DNA from: DATAQC01 sp046263055
GTDB lineage: Bacteria; Actinomycetota; Acidimicrobiia; Acidimicrobiales; AC-14
Length of the DNA stretch: 64,000 nt
Reading direction: 5' to 3'
NCBI GenBank assembly: GCA_046263055.1
Contig: JBHELO010000073.1
Coordinates: 19,841 to 83,840, forward strand
Of the stretch, positions 24,150-32,944 are shown one piece after another (positions within the stretch are counted from its first letter, which is position 1; every line of letters starts with the position of its first letter). Under the pieces are notes generated by a model. It had not been told where the DNA came from. It searched no databases and worked only from the letters and a program-made list of their open reading frames with translations. The position numbers were made by a program, and so were the translations under genes.

Positions 24150-24634
24150 CGGGGCGCCTGCACGAGCTCGATGGTCACGCCGTCGGGGTCTCGCAGGTAG
24201 GCCAGACGGGCGCCGGCCAAGGGGCCGGCGGCCACGTCAATCGGGCGCTCGCTCACCGGCCGGGCCCCGCAGGCCACCGCGTGGGCGTGGGCGACGTCCA
24301 TGTCGTCCACCGCCAGGCACACGTGGACGTTGCCGGGATGGGCGGTGCCGGCGTCGTAGGGCGCGTCCTCGCGACCGACGTACCGGAGCAGCTCCAGGGC
24401 CGGGCCGCCGGGAAGGTCCACCCAGCAGCGCTCGATGTGGATGCCCGGGTACCCGACCAGCGTCCCGAGCATGGGGCCCTGGAGCACGGTGCGGCCCCTG
24501 GCCGTGGCTCCCACGAGGGCGGTCCAGAAGGCGGCCGCCCGGTCCAGGTCGGCCACCGTCACGCCCACGTGGTGGACGGCGCGGAACGGGGCCCCCCCGC
24601 TTCCTGCCCCCCGCGCCCCCCCGGCGCCCGTCAC
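24146..24634 (-). CDS. VOC-family (glyoxalase/dioxygenase superfamily) protein
   Basis: 162 residues from a GTG that overlaps the upstream stop by 4 nt. It has two beta-alpha-beta-beta-beta units: VHHVGVTVADLDRAAAFWTAL and HVCLAVDDMDVAHAHAVACG, ending DPDGVTIELVQ. Metal ligands typical of the fold (His in VHHVGVTV, Glu in ALELLRY, His in NVHVCLAV, Glu in TIELVQ) are present, so it could be an active metalloenzyme such as an isomerase, lyase or dioxygenase, or a binding/resistance protein. Both flanking junctions are 4-nt overlaps, tying it to the NRPS-associated operon. Confidence 0.8.
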   Translation of the reverse strand: MTGAGGARGAGSGGAPFRAVHHVGVTVADLDRAAAFWTALVGATARGRTVLQGPMLGTLVGYPGIHIERCWVDLPGGPALELLRYVGREDAPYDAGTAHPGNVHVCLAVDDMDVAHAHAVACGARPVSERPIDVAAGPLAGARLAYLRDPDGVTIELVQAPR

Positions 24635-26022
24635 CCGGCGGCCAGCGAGGCTTCCACCTCGCCCAGGGCGTCGTCGAGCAGGGCCACGCCGGCCCGGGCC
24701 ATGTCCTCGGGGATCACCAGCGGGGGGGCGATGCGCAGCACCGAGCCGGCCCCCGCCACCAGCACCCCCCGGCGGGCCAGGCCCTCCAGGAGGCGCCGGG
24801 CCACGGCCGGTCCCACCGGGGTCTTGGCGGCCCGGTCCCGGACCAGCTCCAGGGCCAGCAGCATCCCCACCCCCCGGACGTCGCCGATCAGGGGGTGGCG
24901 GTCGGCCAGCTCCCGCAGCGCGGCCAGCATCACGGCCCCCACCCGGCGGCCGTTCTCGAGGATCGTACCGTCCTCCAGCAGGCCCAGGGTGGCGCGCCCG
25001 GCGGCGCACGCCAAGTTGCCGCTGGCGAAGGTGGAGGCCCCGGCGCCGGGCTTCCCGAAGGGACCGGCGTCGAGCACCTCCCGGCGGGAGGCGATGAGGG
25101 AGATGGGGTAGCCGCAGGCCAGGCCCTTGCCCATCAGCACCACGTCGGGCACGACGCCGGTGGCCTCGAACGCCCACATGGGCCCCGTCCGGCCCACACC
25201 GGTGAGGACCTCGTCGAAGACGAGCAGGGCGCCGGTGCGGTCGCACAGCTCCCGCAGGTGGGCCAGGAACTCGGGCGGGAAGGGGATCACCCCGCCCACC
25301 CCCTGGACGGGCTCGACGAACACGGCCGCCAGCCGGTGCTCGCTCGACTGCTCGTAGACCCGGTCGACGAGGCCCGCACAGGCCACCTGGCACCGGTCCC
25401 GGGTGAGCCCCAGGGGGCACCGGTAGCAGTTGGCGTTGGGGCTGTGCAGCGCACCGGGGAGGAAGGGCCCGTAGCCGTGCTTGAGCGGGAAGGCCCCCAT
25501 GAGGGACATGGCACCGAGCGTGCGGCCGTGCCAGGCCTGGTGGAAGGAGATCACCTCGTAGCCGCCCGTGTAGGACCGGGCCAGCCGCAAGGCGGCCTCC
25601 ACCACCTCGGCCCCGGTGGAGTACATCTGGAACGTCTGCAGCGACGGCGGCAGCGTGGCCGCCAGCGCCTCGAAGAACGCGGGCCGGGCTGGGGTGGCGA
25701 AGTCGAAGTAGTGCATGAGGCGCGCCGACTCCTCGGCCAGGGCGGCCGCCACCGCCGGCGGGGCGTGACCCAGGTTGGCGACCACCGCCCCCGAGGAGAA
25801 GTCCACGAACAGGTTGTCGTCGACGTCGCGCACCACCGCGCCCCGTCCGTCACGCAGGACGAGGCGGAGCCACTGGGCGGCGGGCGACGAGTTGGCGGCG
25901 TGCAGGGCGGCGTCGCGGGCCCACAGCTCGGCCGACCGGGGGCCGGGGATGGGTGTGCGGACCCGGGGGGCGGCGGTCCAGTCCGGGCCGTCGCCGGCGG
26001 TGGCGGCGTCGAGGGCGGTCAC
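24631..26022 (-). CDS. Class III aminotransferase (PLP-dependent)
   Basis: 463 residues from the GTG at 26022 (4-nt overlap with the upstream stop). Cofactor motifs are clear: STGAEVVEAALRLAR, ISFHQAWHGRTLGAMS, LLVFDEVLTGVGRTG and the Schiff-base lysine in VLMGKGLACGYPIS. It resembles 4-aminobutyrate/ornithine-type omega-aminotransferases. A cysteine-rich insertion, NCYRCPLGLTRDRCQVAC, occurs around residues 195-215. In this operon it may make an amino-acid or amino-sugar building block for the peptide; the substrate cannot be read from sequence. Confidence 0.88.
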   Translation of the reverse strand: MTALDAATAGDGPDWTAAPRVRTPIPGPRSAELWARDAALHAANSSPAAQWLRLVLRDGRGAVVRDVDDNLFVDFSSGAVVANLGHAPPAVAAALAEESARLMHYFDFATPARPAFFEALAATLPPSLQTFQMYSTGAEVVEAALRLARSYTGGYEVISFHQAWHGRTLGAMSLMGAFPLKHGYGPFLPGALHSPNANCYRCPLGLTRDRCQVACAGLVDRVYEQSSEHRLAAVFVEPVQGVGGVIPFPPEFLAHLRELCDRTGALLVFDEVLTGVGRTGPMWAFEATGVVPDVVLMGKGLACGYPISLIASRREVLDAGPFGKPGAGASTFASGNLACAAGRATLGLLEDGTILENGRRVGAVMLAALRELADRHPLIGDVRGVGMLLALELVRDRAAKTPVGPAVARRLLEGLARRGVLVAGAGSVLRIAPPLVIPEDMARAGVALLDDALGEVEASLAAG

Positions 26023-27257
26023 TCCCCGGGCTCCCGGCGCGCCGCCGTTGCCGCCGCCGGGGTCATCGCCGGGTCCCGCCGCACCGGCTGTCGCCCGGCC
26101 GCCAGCTGCTCGAGGAGGGCGACCCCGTGGTCGGGCCCGGGCATGGCCGCCAGCTCGTGCTCCACCCGGCGGGCGCCCTCCCGGAGGGCGGGGTCGTCGA
26201 GCAGCGCCCGGACGTCGCGCCGCACCGTCTCGGGGGTCACCTCGCCGGGAAGGAGGCGGCGGGCCACGCCGGCCGCCACGCACGCTGCCGCGTTGTGGAA
26301 CTGGTTGGCGCCCTGGGGGAGCAGGAGCATGGGAAGGCCGGCGGCCAGGATGGGGAGGATGGCGGTGCCGCCCTGGTTGACCACCGCGTGGCAGCGGGGC
26401 AGCAACAACGACTGGGGGATGAAGCGCTCCACGTGCACGTGCTCGGGCTGGGGGCCGAAGGCCTCGGGGTCGTTGCCGGGGCCGATGGTGACGATCACCG
26501 TGGCCGGCTCCTCCCGGAGACCCTCGAGGACGGCCGCGAACACGTCGCGGGCCCGGGCGTTGAACACCGTTCCCAGGCTGACGTAGACCACCGGCTGCTC
26601 GGGGAGGTCGTCCACCCAGCCGGGGAGCGACTCCCCCTCGGCGCCGGGGTCGACGATGGCGTTCTGGACCGGGTGGGCGACGTCCACCTGCCCGATCTCG
26701 GGAGACTGGAGGCTCGGAGGGGCCACGTCCAGGTAGAGGTACCGGAACAGCCCGGCGAAGGGGCCGACGTCCACGCCGTGGCGCTCGGTGAGCGGCGCCA
26801 GCGTCTCCCCGGCCAGGCGCGCCATGGCCAGGGGCCGCAGGATCCCGACCGACTGGTCGGCCCACGGGATCCCCGCCACCGAGGCGGCCACCGGGCCGGC
26901 CAGCTCGGTCTCGTCGTGCACCAGGACGTCGGGCCGCCAGTCGTGCATGAGGGGGACGAGGTCGGCGGCCCGGGCGGGGGCGGCCACCCCGGCCAGCATG
27001 CGGGGCTCGAACTGCTCGAAGCGGTCCATGGCCGAGAGCCCGTCCTCGCCGGGGTACCGGCTCCGGGCCTCCTCCAGCTGGGTGGCCAGGGGCAGGCCGG
27101 CCGGTAGGGCGGAGAAGCCCGCCCGTTCGATGTGGGGGCAGAAGTCGGCGGCGGTGGCGAACGCCACCTCGTGGCCGCCCCGCACCAGGGCCGACGCCAG
27201 GGCCAGCATGGGGTTGAAGTGGCCGTGGCCCGGGAGGCAGGTGCAGAGCACCCTCAC
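26019..27257 (-). CDS. Glycosyltransferase, GT1/MGT type
   Basis: 412 residues from the GTG at 27257, which gives the family start VRVLCTCLPGHGHFNPML. The acceptor domain is followed by a nucleotide-sugar domain with VYVSLGTVFN, VERFIPQSLLLPRCHAVVNQGG and PQGANQFHNA. It is paralogous to the enzyme at 9778-10974. Here the usual HGG motif reads NQGG, so the His that contacts the donor phosphate is Gln in this protein. First gene of the four-gene operon that ends with the adenylation-carrier protein. Confidence 0.85.
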   Translation of the reverse strand: MRVLCTCLPGHGHFNPMLALASALVRGGHEVAFATAADFCPHIERAGFSALPAGLPLATQLEEARSRYPGEDGLSAMDRFEQFEPRMLAGVAAPARAADLVPLMHDWRPDVLVHDETELAGPVAASVAGIPWADQSVGILRPLAMARLAGETLAPLTERHGVDVGPFAGLFRYLYLDVAPPSLQSPEIGQVDVAHPVQNAIVDPGAEGESLPGWVDDLPEQPVVYVSLGTVFNARARDVFAAVLEGLREEPATVIVTIGPGNDPEAFGPQPEHVHVERFIPQSLLLPRCHAVVNQGGTAILPILAAGLPMLLLPQGANQFHNAAACVAAGVARRLLPGEVTPETVRRDVRALLDDPALREGARRVEHELAAMPGPDHGVALLEQLAAGRQPVRRDPAMTPAAATAARREPGE

Positions 27258-27581
27258 CGGCGTACCGGCGGACTGCCCGCCATCATCCTCCCCGAGCGCC
27301 GGCCACTGTCCTCCACAGTACCTGCCGCCCGGCGACGGCACGCGCCTGTGACCGCCATCACCGGGAACCTATATGCGGATCGACTAGATATCAAACCTCT
27401 ATATGTCGGACGTACGTACGCGAGACACTTAGGTGCAAAACATCCATATGGTGACGACGTTTGAGCATCGGGGGGTAGCGTTAAGACTCCCGTAGCAATT
27501 CGTCCGGCACGTCCCGGGTGGGCCCGTTCGGGCGGGGCCCTTCCCCACGGGACGTCGACCACTAGGAGGATCCACACCCTG
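27258..27581. promoter_or_regulatory. Divergent intergenic region with AT-richer island
   Basis: This 324-bp gap separates the divergent glycosyltransferase operon and beta-helix gene. Around 27355-27450 the G+C content drops visibly. Two related motifs, AACCTATATGCGGA (27366-27379) and AACCTCTATATGTCGGA (27395-27411), are about 30 bp apart, and a third CATATG lies at 27445. CGTACGTACG (27411-27420) is palindromic. The layout suggests promoters and a regulator site, but no gene. A ribosome binding site (AGGAGGA, 27564-27570) serves the gene at 27582. Confidence 0.4.
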
Positions 27582-28844
27582 ATGAAGCCCATCCAACGCG
27601 CCCTGAGCGTGCTCACCGCAGCCGCGCTGCCGATCACCGGACTGGTCGTCTTCGCCGGGCCGGCGTCTGCCGCGACGGAGACGATCTCCTGCGGCGAGCA
27701 GGTCACCCACAGCCTGACGGCGGCCAACGACATCGGCCCCTGCCCGGCCGATGGTCTCGACATCGTGGCCAGCGGGGTCACCGTCGACCTCGGGGGCCAC
27801 ACCGTCACGGGCGGCAACGCCACCAACACCACCACCAACGACTACGTCGGCATCCACCTCATGGGCGTCAGCGGTGTGACCGTCCGCAACGGCACCGTGC
27901 AGGACTTCGACGCCGGCGTGTCGATCGAGGGTGGCTCCGGCAACACCGTCACGTCGATCACCGCCCGGGACAACATCAGCCACTACGTGCTGACCACCGC
28001 CACCGGGTCGTACGGCCAGTGCGACTACGGCGACGGCATCCTGACCGACGGCTCGTCCAACAACCGCATCCAGGGCAACCTGGTGATGCACAACGGCCCC
28101 TACGACGGCATCGGCCTCATCAACAACTCGGACGGCAACACCGTGGACGGCAACAGCGTCACCAACAACGACGTGGCGAACCTCAACCCTGCCGGGAGCA
28201 CCACCGTGTGCGGTACCGGCCAGGGGGCCATGCAGCTCGGCCGTGGGCACCAGGACATCGGCATCCGGCTCGAGGGGCCGGGCGACAACAACAACACCAT
28301 CACCGGCAACCAGGTGGCCCACAACGAGTTCCGGGGCATCGCCGCCCTGCCCACCCTCTGCGGGGGGATGATGGGCATGCCGCCGGCGCCCAACACCAAC
28401 AACACGATCAGCCGCAACAACGTCACCGACAACGGCTTCGGTGAGGGGAACGGCTCTGGCATCGACATCATCGAGAACGGGCCCGCCGGCGTCTCGTGCC
28501 CGTCGGCGCCGAACACCATCGTGGACAACGTGTCCACCGCCAACTACGGGAGCGGCATCACGATCGGCGGCCGGGGGACGGGCGGCAACACCGTCAACGG
28601 CAACGTGGTGCAGAACAACCGGGTCGACGGGATCCACGTCAACGGGCCCGAGGGCAGCAACAACTCGGTCGCCGGCTCGCTCAACAACACGCTGGTGGGC
28701 AACCGCGGCAGCGGCAACGCCCACGACGACGGCTTCGACGGCAACGCCCAGTGTGACAACAACCACTGGATGGCCAACCAGTTCCGTACCGTCAACCAGG
28801 CCTGCGTGGCCGCCGGTGGCGGGACGGGCATGGTCACCGGGTAG
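27582..28844 (+). CDS. Secreted right-handed beta-helix protein
   Basis: 420 residues. A signal peptide runs to about residue 30 (ending PASAA). The mature protein is built of degenerate Asn/Gly/Val-rich turns such as GNTVDGNSVTNNDV and NTISRNNVTDNGF, typical of parallel beta-helix (PbH1/NosD-like) folds. Six or more cysteines occur in pairs. The C-terminal cap, GFDGNAQCDNNHWMANQF and then VNQACV, is shared with the protein at 32945-34132, so the two are paralogues. It may bind or cleave polysaccharide or act as an adhesin; no catalytic residues can be assigned. A strong terminator hairpin follows at 28882. Confidence 0.8.
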   Translation: MKPIQRALSVLTAAALPITGLVVFAGPASAATETISCGEQVTHSLTAANDIGPCPADGLDIVASGVTVDLGGHTVTGGNATNTTTNDYVGIHLMGVSGVTVRNGTVQDFDAGVSIEGGSGNTVTSITARDNISHYVLTTATGSYGQCDYGDGILTDGSSNNRIQGNLVMHNGPYDGIGLINNSDGNTVDGNSVTNNDVANLNPAGSTTVCGTGQGAMQLGRGHQDIGIRLEGPGDNNNTITGNQVAHNEFRGIAALPTLCGGMMGMPPAPNTNNTISRNNVTDNGFGEGNGSGIDIIENGPAGVSCPSAPNTIVDNVSTANYGSGITIGGRGTGGNTVNGNVVQNNRVDGIHVNGPEGSNNSVAGSLNNTLVGNRGSGNAHDDGFDGNAQCDNNHWMANQFRTVNQACVAAGGGTGMVTG

Positions 28845-28881
28845 CTGCGGGCACCACCCGCGCTCGCCAGAGACGACGATC

Positions 28882-28905
28882 GGCCCCGTCCACCCGGACG
28901 GGGCC
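28882..28905 (+). terminator. Intrinsic terminator-like hairpin
   Basis: GGCCCCGTCC (28882-28891) pairs perfectly with GGACGGGGCC (28896-28905) around a 4-nt loop. It lies 38 bp after the stop of the beta-helix gene and before the SDR operon. No strong U-run follows. Confidence 0.7.
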
Positions 28906-28993
28906 GGTCCGTCTGAGCACCCGACGGGTGCGGTGGGAGCCGGCCGTGTCCCCGATGACCGTTACCCTGGCCGGGGAGGGACTGACGAGCGAG

Positions 28994-29920
28994 ATGGAAC
29001 AGCGGGAGCCGAGCATCGTCACCGGCGCAGGCCGGGGCATCGGCCGGGCCGTCGCGTTGGCGCTGGCCGCCGCCGGTCATCCGGTGTGCGCCAACGACAC
29101 CGGCGTCGGGCTGGACGGCAGCCGACCCGACCCGGGGCCGGCGGAGGCGGTGGCGGCCGAGATCCGGGCCGACGGCGGCGACGCCCTGGCCGTCGGCACC
29201 GACGCCCGCACCCCCGAGGGGGCGGCGGCGGTGGTGGGCGCGGTGGAGCGCTGGGCGGGCCGGGCGCCGTCGGTGCTGGTCCACGCGGCCGGCACCCTGC
29301 GCGACGCCATGGTGCACACCGCCTCCGACGACGACTGGTCCGAGGTACTGGCGTCCCACCTGTCGGTGGCGGTGGAGCTGACCCGGGCCCTGGCCGGGGG
29401 CGTGCGAGCCCGCCGCTACGGCCGCATCGTGTACGTGGGCGGGGCCGCCGGGCTGGTGGGCAGCGTCGGCCAGGCCGCCTACGCGGTGGCCAAGGCCGGC
29501 CTGTTCGGGCTGACCCGGGCCGTCGCCCTGGAGATGGCCGGCCGCGACGTGTGCGTCAACTACGTGGCCCCGTTCGCCTTCACCCGCATGACCGAGTCCA
29601 TCCCCCCGGCCACCGATCAGCTCCGGGACTACCTCCGGGCGGCACCGCTGGCGTCGGCCGGGGACGTGGCGCCCCTCGTGGCCTGGCTCTGCTCGCCGGC
29701 GGCCGCCGGCGTCACCGGCCAGGTCTTCGGCGCCCGGGGGGCCGAGGTGGCCCTCTGGTCGCAGCCCCGGCCCGCCCTCCGCCTGGTGGAGGAGCGGGGA
29801 TGGGACGACGCCGCCCTGGCGGCCGCCCGCCCCCGCCTGGACGCCGCCCTCGTCCCCCTCGAGTCCGAGTTCGACCTCTTCGGCGGCCCGCCGGTGGCGG
29901 TGGCGGGGCGGGGGGGATGA
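28994..29920 (+). CDS. Short-chain dehydrogenase/reductase-like protein, catalytic Ser missing
   Basis: 308 residues from the ATG at 28994; upstream in-frame starts at 28928 and 28955 exist. The Rossmann motif TGAGRGIG is intact and the YxxxK pair is present (AAYAVAKAGLFG). The residue 13 positions before the Tyr, normally the catalytic Ser, is Gly (YVGGAAGLVG). The N-terminus with its ANDTGVGLDGS segment resembles the SDR units of peroxisomal-type hydroxyacyl-CoA dehydrogenases. It heads a four-gene operon in which all junctions are 4-nt overlaps. It may be a reductase with an altered mechanism or a non-catalytic partner. Confidence 0.8.
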   Translation: MEQREPSIVTGAGRGIGRAVALALAAAGHPVCANDTGVGLDGSRPDPGPAEAVAAEIRADGGDALAVGTDARTPEGAAAVVGAVERWAGRAPSVLVHAAGTLRDAMVHTASDDDWSEVLASHLSVAVELTRALAGGVRARRYGRIVYVGGAAGLVGSVGQAAYAVAKAGLFGLTRAVALEMAGRDVCVNYVAPFAFTRMTESIPPATDQLRDYLRAAPLASAGDVAPLVAWLCSPAAAGVTGQVFGARGAEVALWSQPRPALRLVEERGWDDAALAAARPRLDAALVPLESEFDLFGGPPVAVAGRGG

Positions 29921-30642
29921 CCGGCGCCGGGGCCGGCCCGGGGGGCCGCCCGATGGAGGTGGCCGACGCCGCCGCCGCCCACGCCGTGGGGCCCGACTAC
30001 GTGCGGGCGGTGGGCAAGGTCATCACCAGCCACGTCCGCAACGAGCTGGCGGGGGCGGCTGCCTTCGACGAGCCCGCCATCGCCCTGGCCCCGGCGGCGC
30101 CCGAGAAGTGGCTGGCGTGCCGGATCGCCATGGAGGAGTACGGCCACCACCTCAAGTTCTCGCGCCTGGCGTCCGAGCTGGGCCTGGAGGGGGCGGCCGG
30201 CGGGCGGGCCCTGTCCGTATTCGACTACGGGCTGACGTCGTGGACCGAGTTCGTGGTGTTGAAGGCGCTCGTCGACCTGGCCGAGGTGGTGCTCATGGAG
30301 GAGCTGGCGGCCTGCTCCTACCTGCCCCTGCGCCACCTCGTCGCCCGGCTCCTCCCCGAGGAGCGCTTCCACGTGTCGTTCGGCAAGGCCCGCACCCGGG
30401 AGCTGGCCGCCGATCCCGGCGCCCGGCCCGCCGTCCAGCAGGCGGTGGACGACCTGGTGGCCTTCACCGTGCCCTTCTTTGGCCGCAGCTCCTCGGCCAA
30501 CAACGCCGAGTTCCGGCGCTGGGGCGTCAAGTCCATGACCAACGACGAGGCCCGGGCGGCGTGGGCCGCCCGCAGCCGGGAGGTCGTCGAGGGCGAGCTC
30601 GGCCTGCGGTTCCCGGACGCCGACCTGCACTGGGACGGGTGA
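29917..30642 (+). CDS. Ferritin-like diiron protein, PaaA/PaaC (phenylacetyl-CoA epoxidase) family
   Basis: 241 residues, ATG overlapping the SDR stop (ATGA). The helix bundle carries two ExxH-type iron motifs, AMEEYGHHLKF near 70 and PEERFHVSFGKAR near 148, plus an intervening EVVLMEEL helix, as expected for a diiron centre. It most resembles the phenylacetyl-CoA/benzoyl-CoA epoxygenase family, whose substrates are aryl-CoA thioesters. The downstream benzoate-CoA-ligase-like enzyme would supply such a substrate. No reductase subunit (PaaE) is in the operon; the flavin reductase at 46433 is an unproven candidate. Confidence 0.75.
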   Translation: MTGAGAGPGGRPMEVADAAAAHAVGPDYVRAVGKVITSHVRNELAGAAAFDEPAIALAPAAPEKWLACRIAMEEYGHHLKFSRLASELGLEGAAGGRALSVFDYGLTSWTEFVVLKALVDLAEVVLMEELAACSYLPLRHLVARLLPEERFHVSFGKARTRELAADPGARPAVQQAVDDLVAFTVPFFGRSSSANNAEFRRWGVKSMTNDEARAAWAARSREVVEGELGLRFPDADLHWDG

Positions 30643-31316
30643 GCTGGCGTGCGGTGGACGCCGAGGGGCGGGACCTGGCCACCGGGCGGCCCCCGTCGGG
30701 GCCCGGATGCCCCACCCCGGCCGCCGCCCTGGCCGCCACCCCGGTGGCGCCGTGGCCATTGCAGGTCGTGGACGACGGGGGCCGCCACCTGACCTTGGCC
30801 GGCGCCCTGGGCCCGGGGGGCTCGACGGTCGGGGCGCTCCTCGATGCCCTGGCCGCCACCCCGGAGGTGGGGGAGGAGGCGGGCTTGGAGGCGCTGGCCC
30901 GCGCCACGCCGGGGGGTCCGGTGGCGCTCCCCGTGGCGGTGGTCGCCCTGGACGCCGGCGTGGAGGCGGCCGGCCGGGTCGACGGGTCGTGGCTGGCCCG
31001 GGCGGGGGCAGCGCGCGACGACGCCCGCCGGGCCGTCCTGGCCGCCGGCCGCCACGCCGACCTGGAGGCCGCCGTGCACGTCGCCATGCTGGTGGCCACC
31101 GAGCGACTCGACCCCCCCGACGACGCCGACGTGGCCGCCCACGTGGCCTCCGGCGCCCGGCTGTGGCTGCTGGCGGGGGCGGTGGCGTCCGCCCTGGCCG
31201 GGGTGCAGCCCGACCCCTTCGCCGGGTGGGCCCGCCTGGTGGCGGCCGGGTGGTGGCCGGTCGGGCCCAGCGGCGGCCGGTTGGTGGTGGCCGCCCCCGC
31301 TCGGCAGGACCGGTGA
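30639..31316 (+). CDS. Protein of unknown function in the aryl-CoA operon
   Basis: 225 residues starting at a GTG that overlaps the previous stop (GTGA). It is Ala/Val/Leu-rich and predicted largely helical after residue 90, with no signal peptide, no membrane segment and no motif I recognise. Its place between the diiron oxygenase and the aryl-CoA ligase, with 4-nt overlaps on both sides, makes it a probable structural or accessory subunit of that system. It might correspond in role to the second, non-catalytic subunit of PaaA-type enzymes, but no sequence similarity supports that. Confidence 0.6.
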   Translation: MSWRAVDAEGRDLATGRPPSGPGCPTPAAALAATPVAPWPLQVVDDGGRHLTLAGALGPGGSTVGALLDALAATPEVGEEAGLEALARATPGGPVALPVAVVALDAGVEAAGRVDGSWLARAGAARDDARRAVLAAGRHADLEAAVHVAMLVATERLDPPDDADVAAHVASGARLWLLAGAVASALAGVQPDPFAGWARLVAAGWWPVGPSGGRLVVAAPARQDR

Positions 31317-32866
31317 CGGCGTCCGCCAACCTGGCTGCCGTCCTCGAGGCGGGGGCGACGAGGGGCGGGTGGGGCGAGGACGTGGCCTTCCTGGCCGGAG
31401 ATCGGGCGGTGACCCACGCCGAGGTGCACGACGGCGGGGCCCGGGCCGCGTCCGTCCTGGCCGGGCGCGGGGTGAGCCGGGGCGACGCGGTGCTGATGGC
31501 CCTGCCCGACGGGCCCGAGCTGGTCTGGGCCTTCCTCGGGGCCGTGCGCCTGGGGGCGGTGGCGGTGCTGGTGAACCCACGCCTCACGGTGGCCGACCAC
31601 CGCCACTTGGCGGCCGACGCCGGCGCCCGGGTCGTGGTGTGCGATGCGGGCCTGGCCGCCCGCTTCGAGGGCCGGGCGGTGGTGCACGCCGACAGCCTGG
31701 AGGCGGCCCTAGGCCACCACCCGCCCGCGTCCCCGGCCGAGGTGGGCCCCGCCGAGGCCGCCTACGTCCAGTACACGTCGGGCACCACCGGGACGCCGAA
31801 GGGTGCCGTGCACGCCCACGGCCACCCGCCCGTGTACTTCGAGGCCTTCGCCCGCCGGGCCATCGCCCTGGACCGGGCCGACGTGGTCCTCTCCGTGTCC
31901 AAGCTGTACTTCGCCTACGGCCTCGGCAACGCCCTGTTCTTCCCGCTCCTGGCTGGCTGCCGGGCCGTGCTGCACGCCGCCCACCCGCGGCCCGATGATG
32001 TGGCCGATCTGGTCGGGCGGCACCGGGTCAGCGTGCTCTACAGCGTGCCCACCTTCTTCGCCCACCTGGTGGCCACCGGGCGGCCGGAGGCCCTGGCCTC
32101 GCTGCGGGTGGCGGTGTCGGCCGGCGAGCCGCTGGGGGTGGCCCTGGCCGAGCGGGTGCGGGCCTTCCTCGGCTGCCCCGTGCTCGACGGCATCGGCTCC
32201 ACCGAGGTGGGCCAGACCTTCGCCAGCAACACCCTCGACGAATGGCGGGCCGGCACCGTGGGCCGGGCCCTCCCGCCCTACCGGGTCCGGGTGGGCGACG
32301 ACGAGGGGCGGGAGGTGGGCCCCGGCCGGGTGGGCCTGCTGTGGGTGGCCGGCCCCACCCTGCTCCTGCGCTACGTGGGCCGGGACGCCGAGCCGCCGAA
32401 CCGGCGCGGGGAGTGGCTGTGCACCGGTGACCGGGCCGAGCTCGACGGCGACGGTCGGGTGTGCCTCCGGGGGCGGGCCGACGACATCGAGCTGGTGGGC
32501 GGGATCTCGGTTTCGCCGCTGGAGATCGAGGCGGTGCTGGCCCGCCACCCGGCGGTCACCGAGGTGGCGGTGGCGGCGGTGGTGGCGGCCGACGGCTCGT
32601 CGTGCCTGCGGGCCTTCGTGGTGCCCGCCGCCGACCTGGCCCTCGACCTGGTGGCGGCCGACGTGGTGGCCCTGGCCCGGGCCGAGCTGGCGCCGTTCAA
32701 GGTCCCCCGCTCGGTGACGTTCGTGGACGCCCTGCCCCGCACGCCCACCGGCAAGCTCCGCCGTTTCGTGCTGCGCGCCGGCGGCTGGCCGCCGGAGGAG
32801 GCCGGGGCAAGCAGACCGCCTCCGCCAACCGGGATCGGTTCGGCGGCGCCGGCGCCTGCTGACTGA
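31313..32866 (+). CDS. Benzoate-CoA-ligase-like acyl-CoA synthetase
   Basis: 517 residues from the GTG at 31313 (4-nt overlap). ATP-binding P-loop YTSGTTGTPKGAVHAHG, then KLYFAYGLGNALFFPL and DGIGSTEVGQTFASN, which are characteristic of the benzoate-CoA ligase branch. LCTGDRAELDGDG and PTGKLRRFVLR complete the fold. It should activate benzoate, a hydroxybenzoate or a similar aromatic acid as its CoA ester using ATP. With the preceding diiron protein and SDR it suggests aryl-CoA oxidation or tailoring. The C-terminal 20 residues are Pro/Ala-rich and unlike the family. Confidence 0.85.
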   Translation: MTASANLAAVLEAGATRGGWGEDVAFLAGDRAVTHAEVHDGGARAASVLAGRGVSRGDAVLMALPDGPELVWAFLGAVRLGAVAVLVNPRLTVADHRHLAADAGARVVVCDAGLAARFEGRAVVHADSLEAALGHHPPASPAEVGPAEAAYVQYTSGTTGTPKGAVHAHGHPPVYFEAFARRAIALDRADVVLSVSKLYFAYGLGNALFFPLLAGCRAVLHAAHPRPDDVADLVGRHRVSVLYSVPTFFAHLVATGRPEALASLRVAVSAGEPLGVALAERVRAFLGCPVLDGIGSTEVGQTFASNTLDEWRAGTVGRALPPYRVRVGDDEGREVGPGRVGLLWVAGPTLLLRYVGRDAEPPNRRGEWLCTGDRAELDGDGRVCLRGRADDIELVGGISVSPLEIEAVLARHPAVTEVAVAAVVAADGSSCLRAFVVPAADLALDLVAADVVALARAELAPFKVPRSVTFVDALPRTPTGKLRRFVLRAGGWPPEEAGASRPPPPTGIGSAAPAPAD

Positions 32867-32944
32867 ACCCGGTTCGGTTCGGTGGCTCAGGTCTGTGGCG
32901 TCGTGACAGGCAGGTCGACCGTGCAGAGGCCGGTCCGGTCCACC

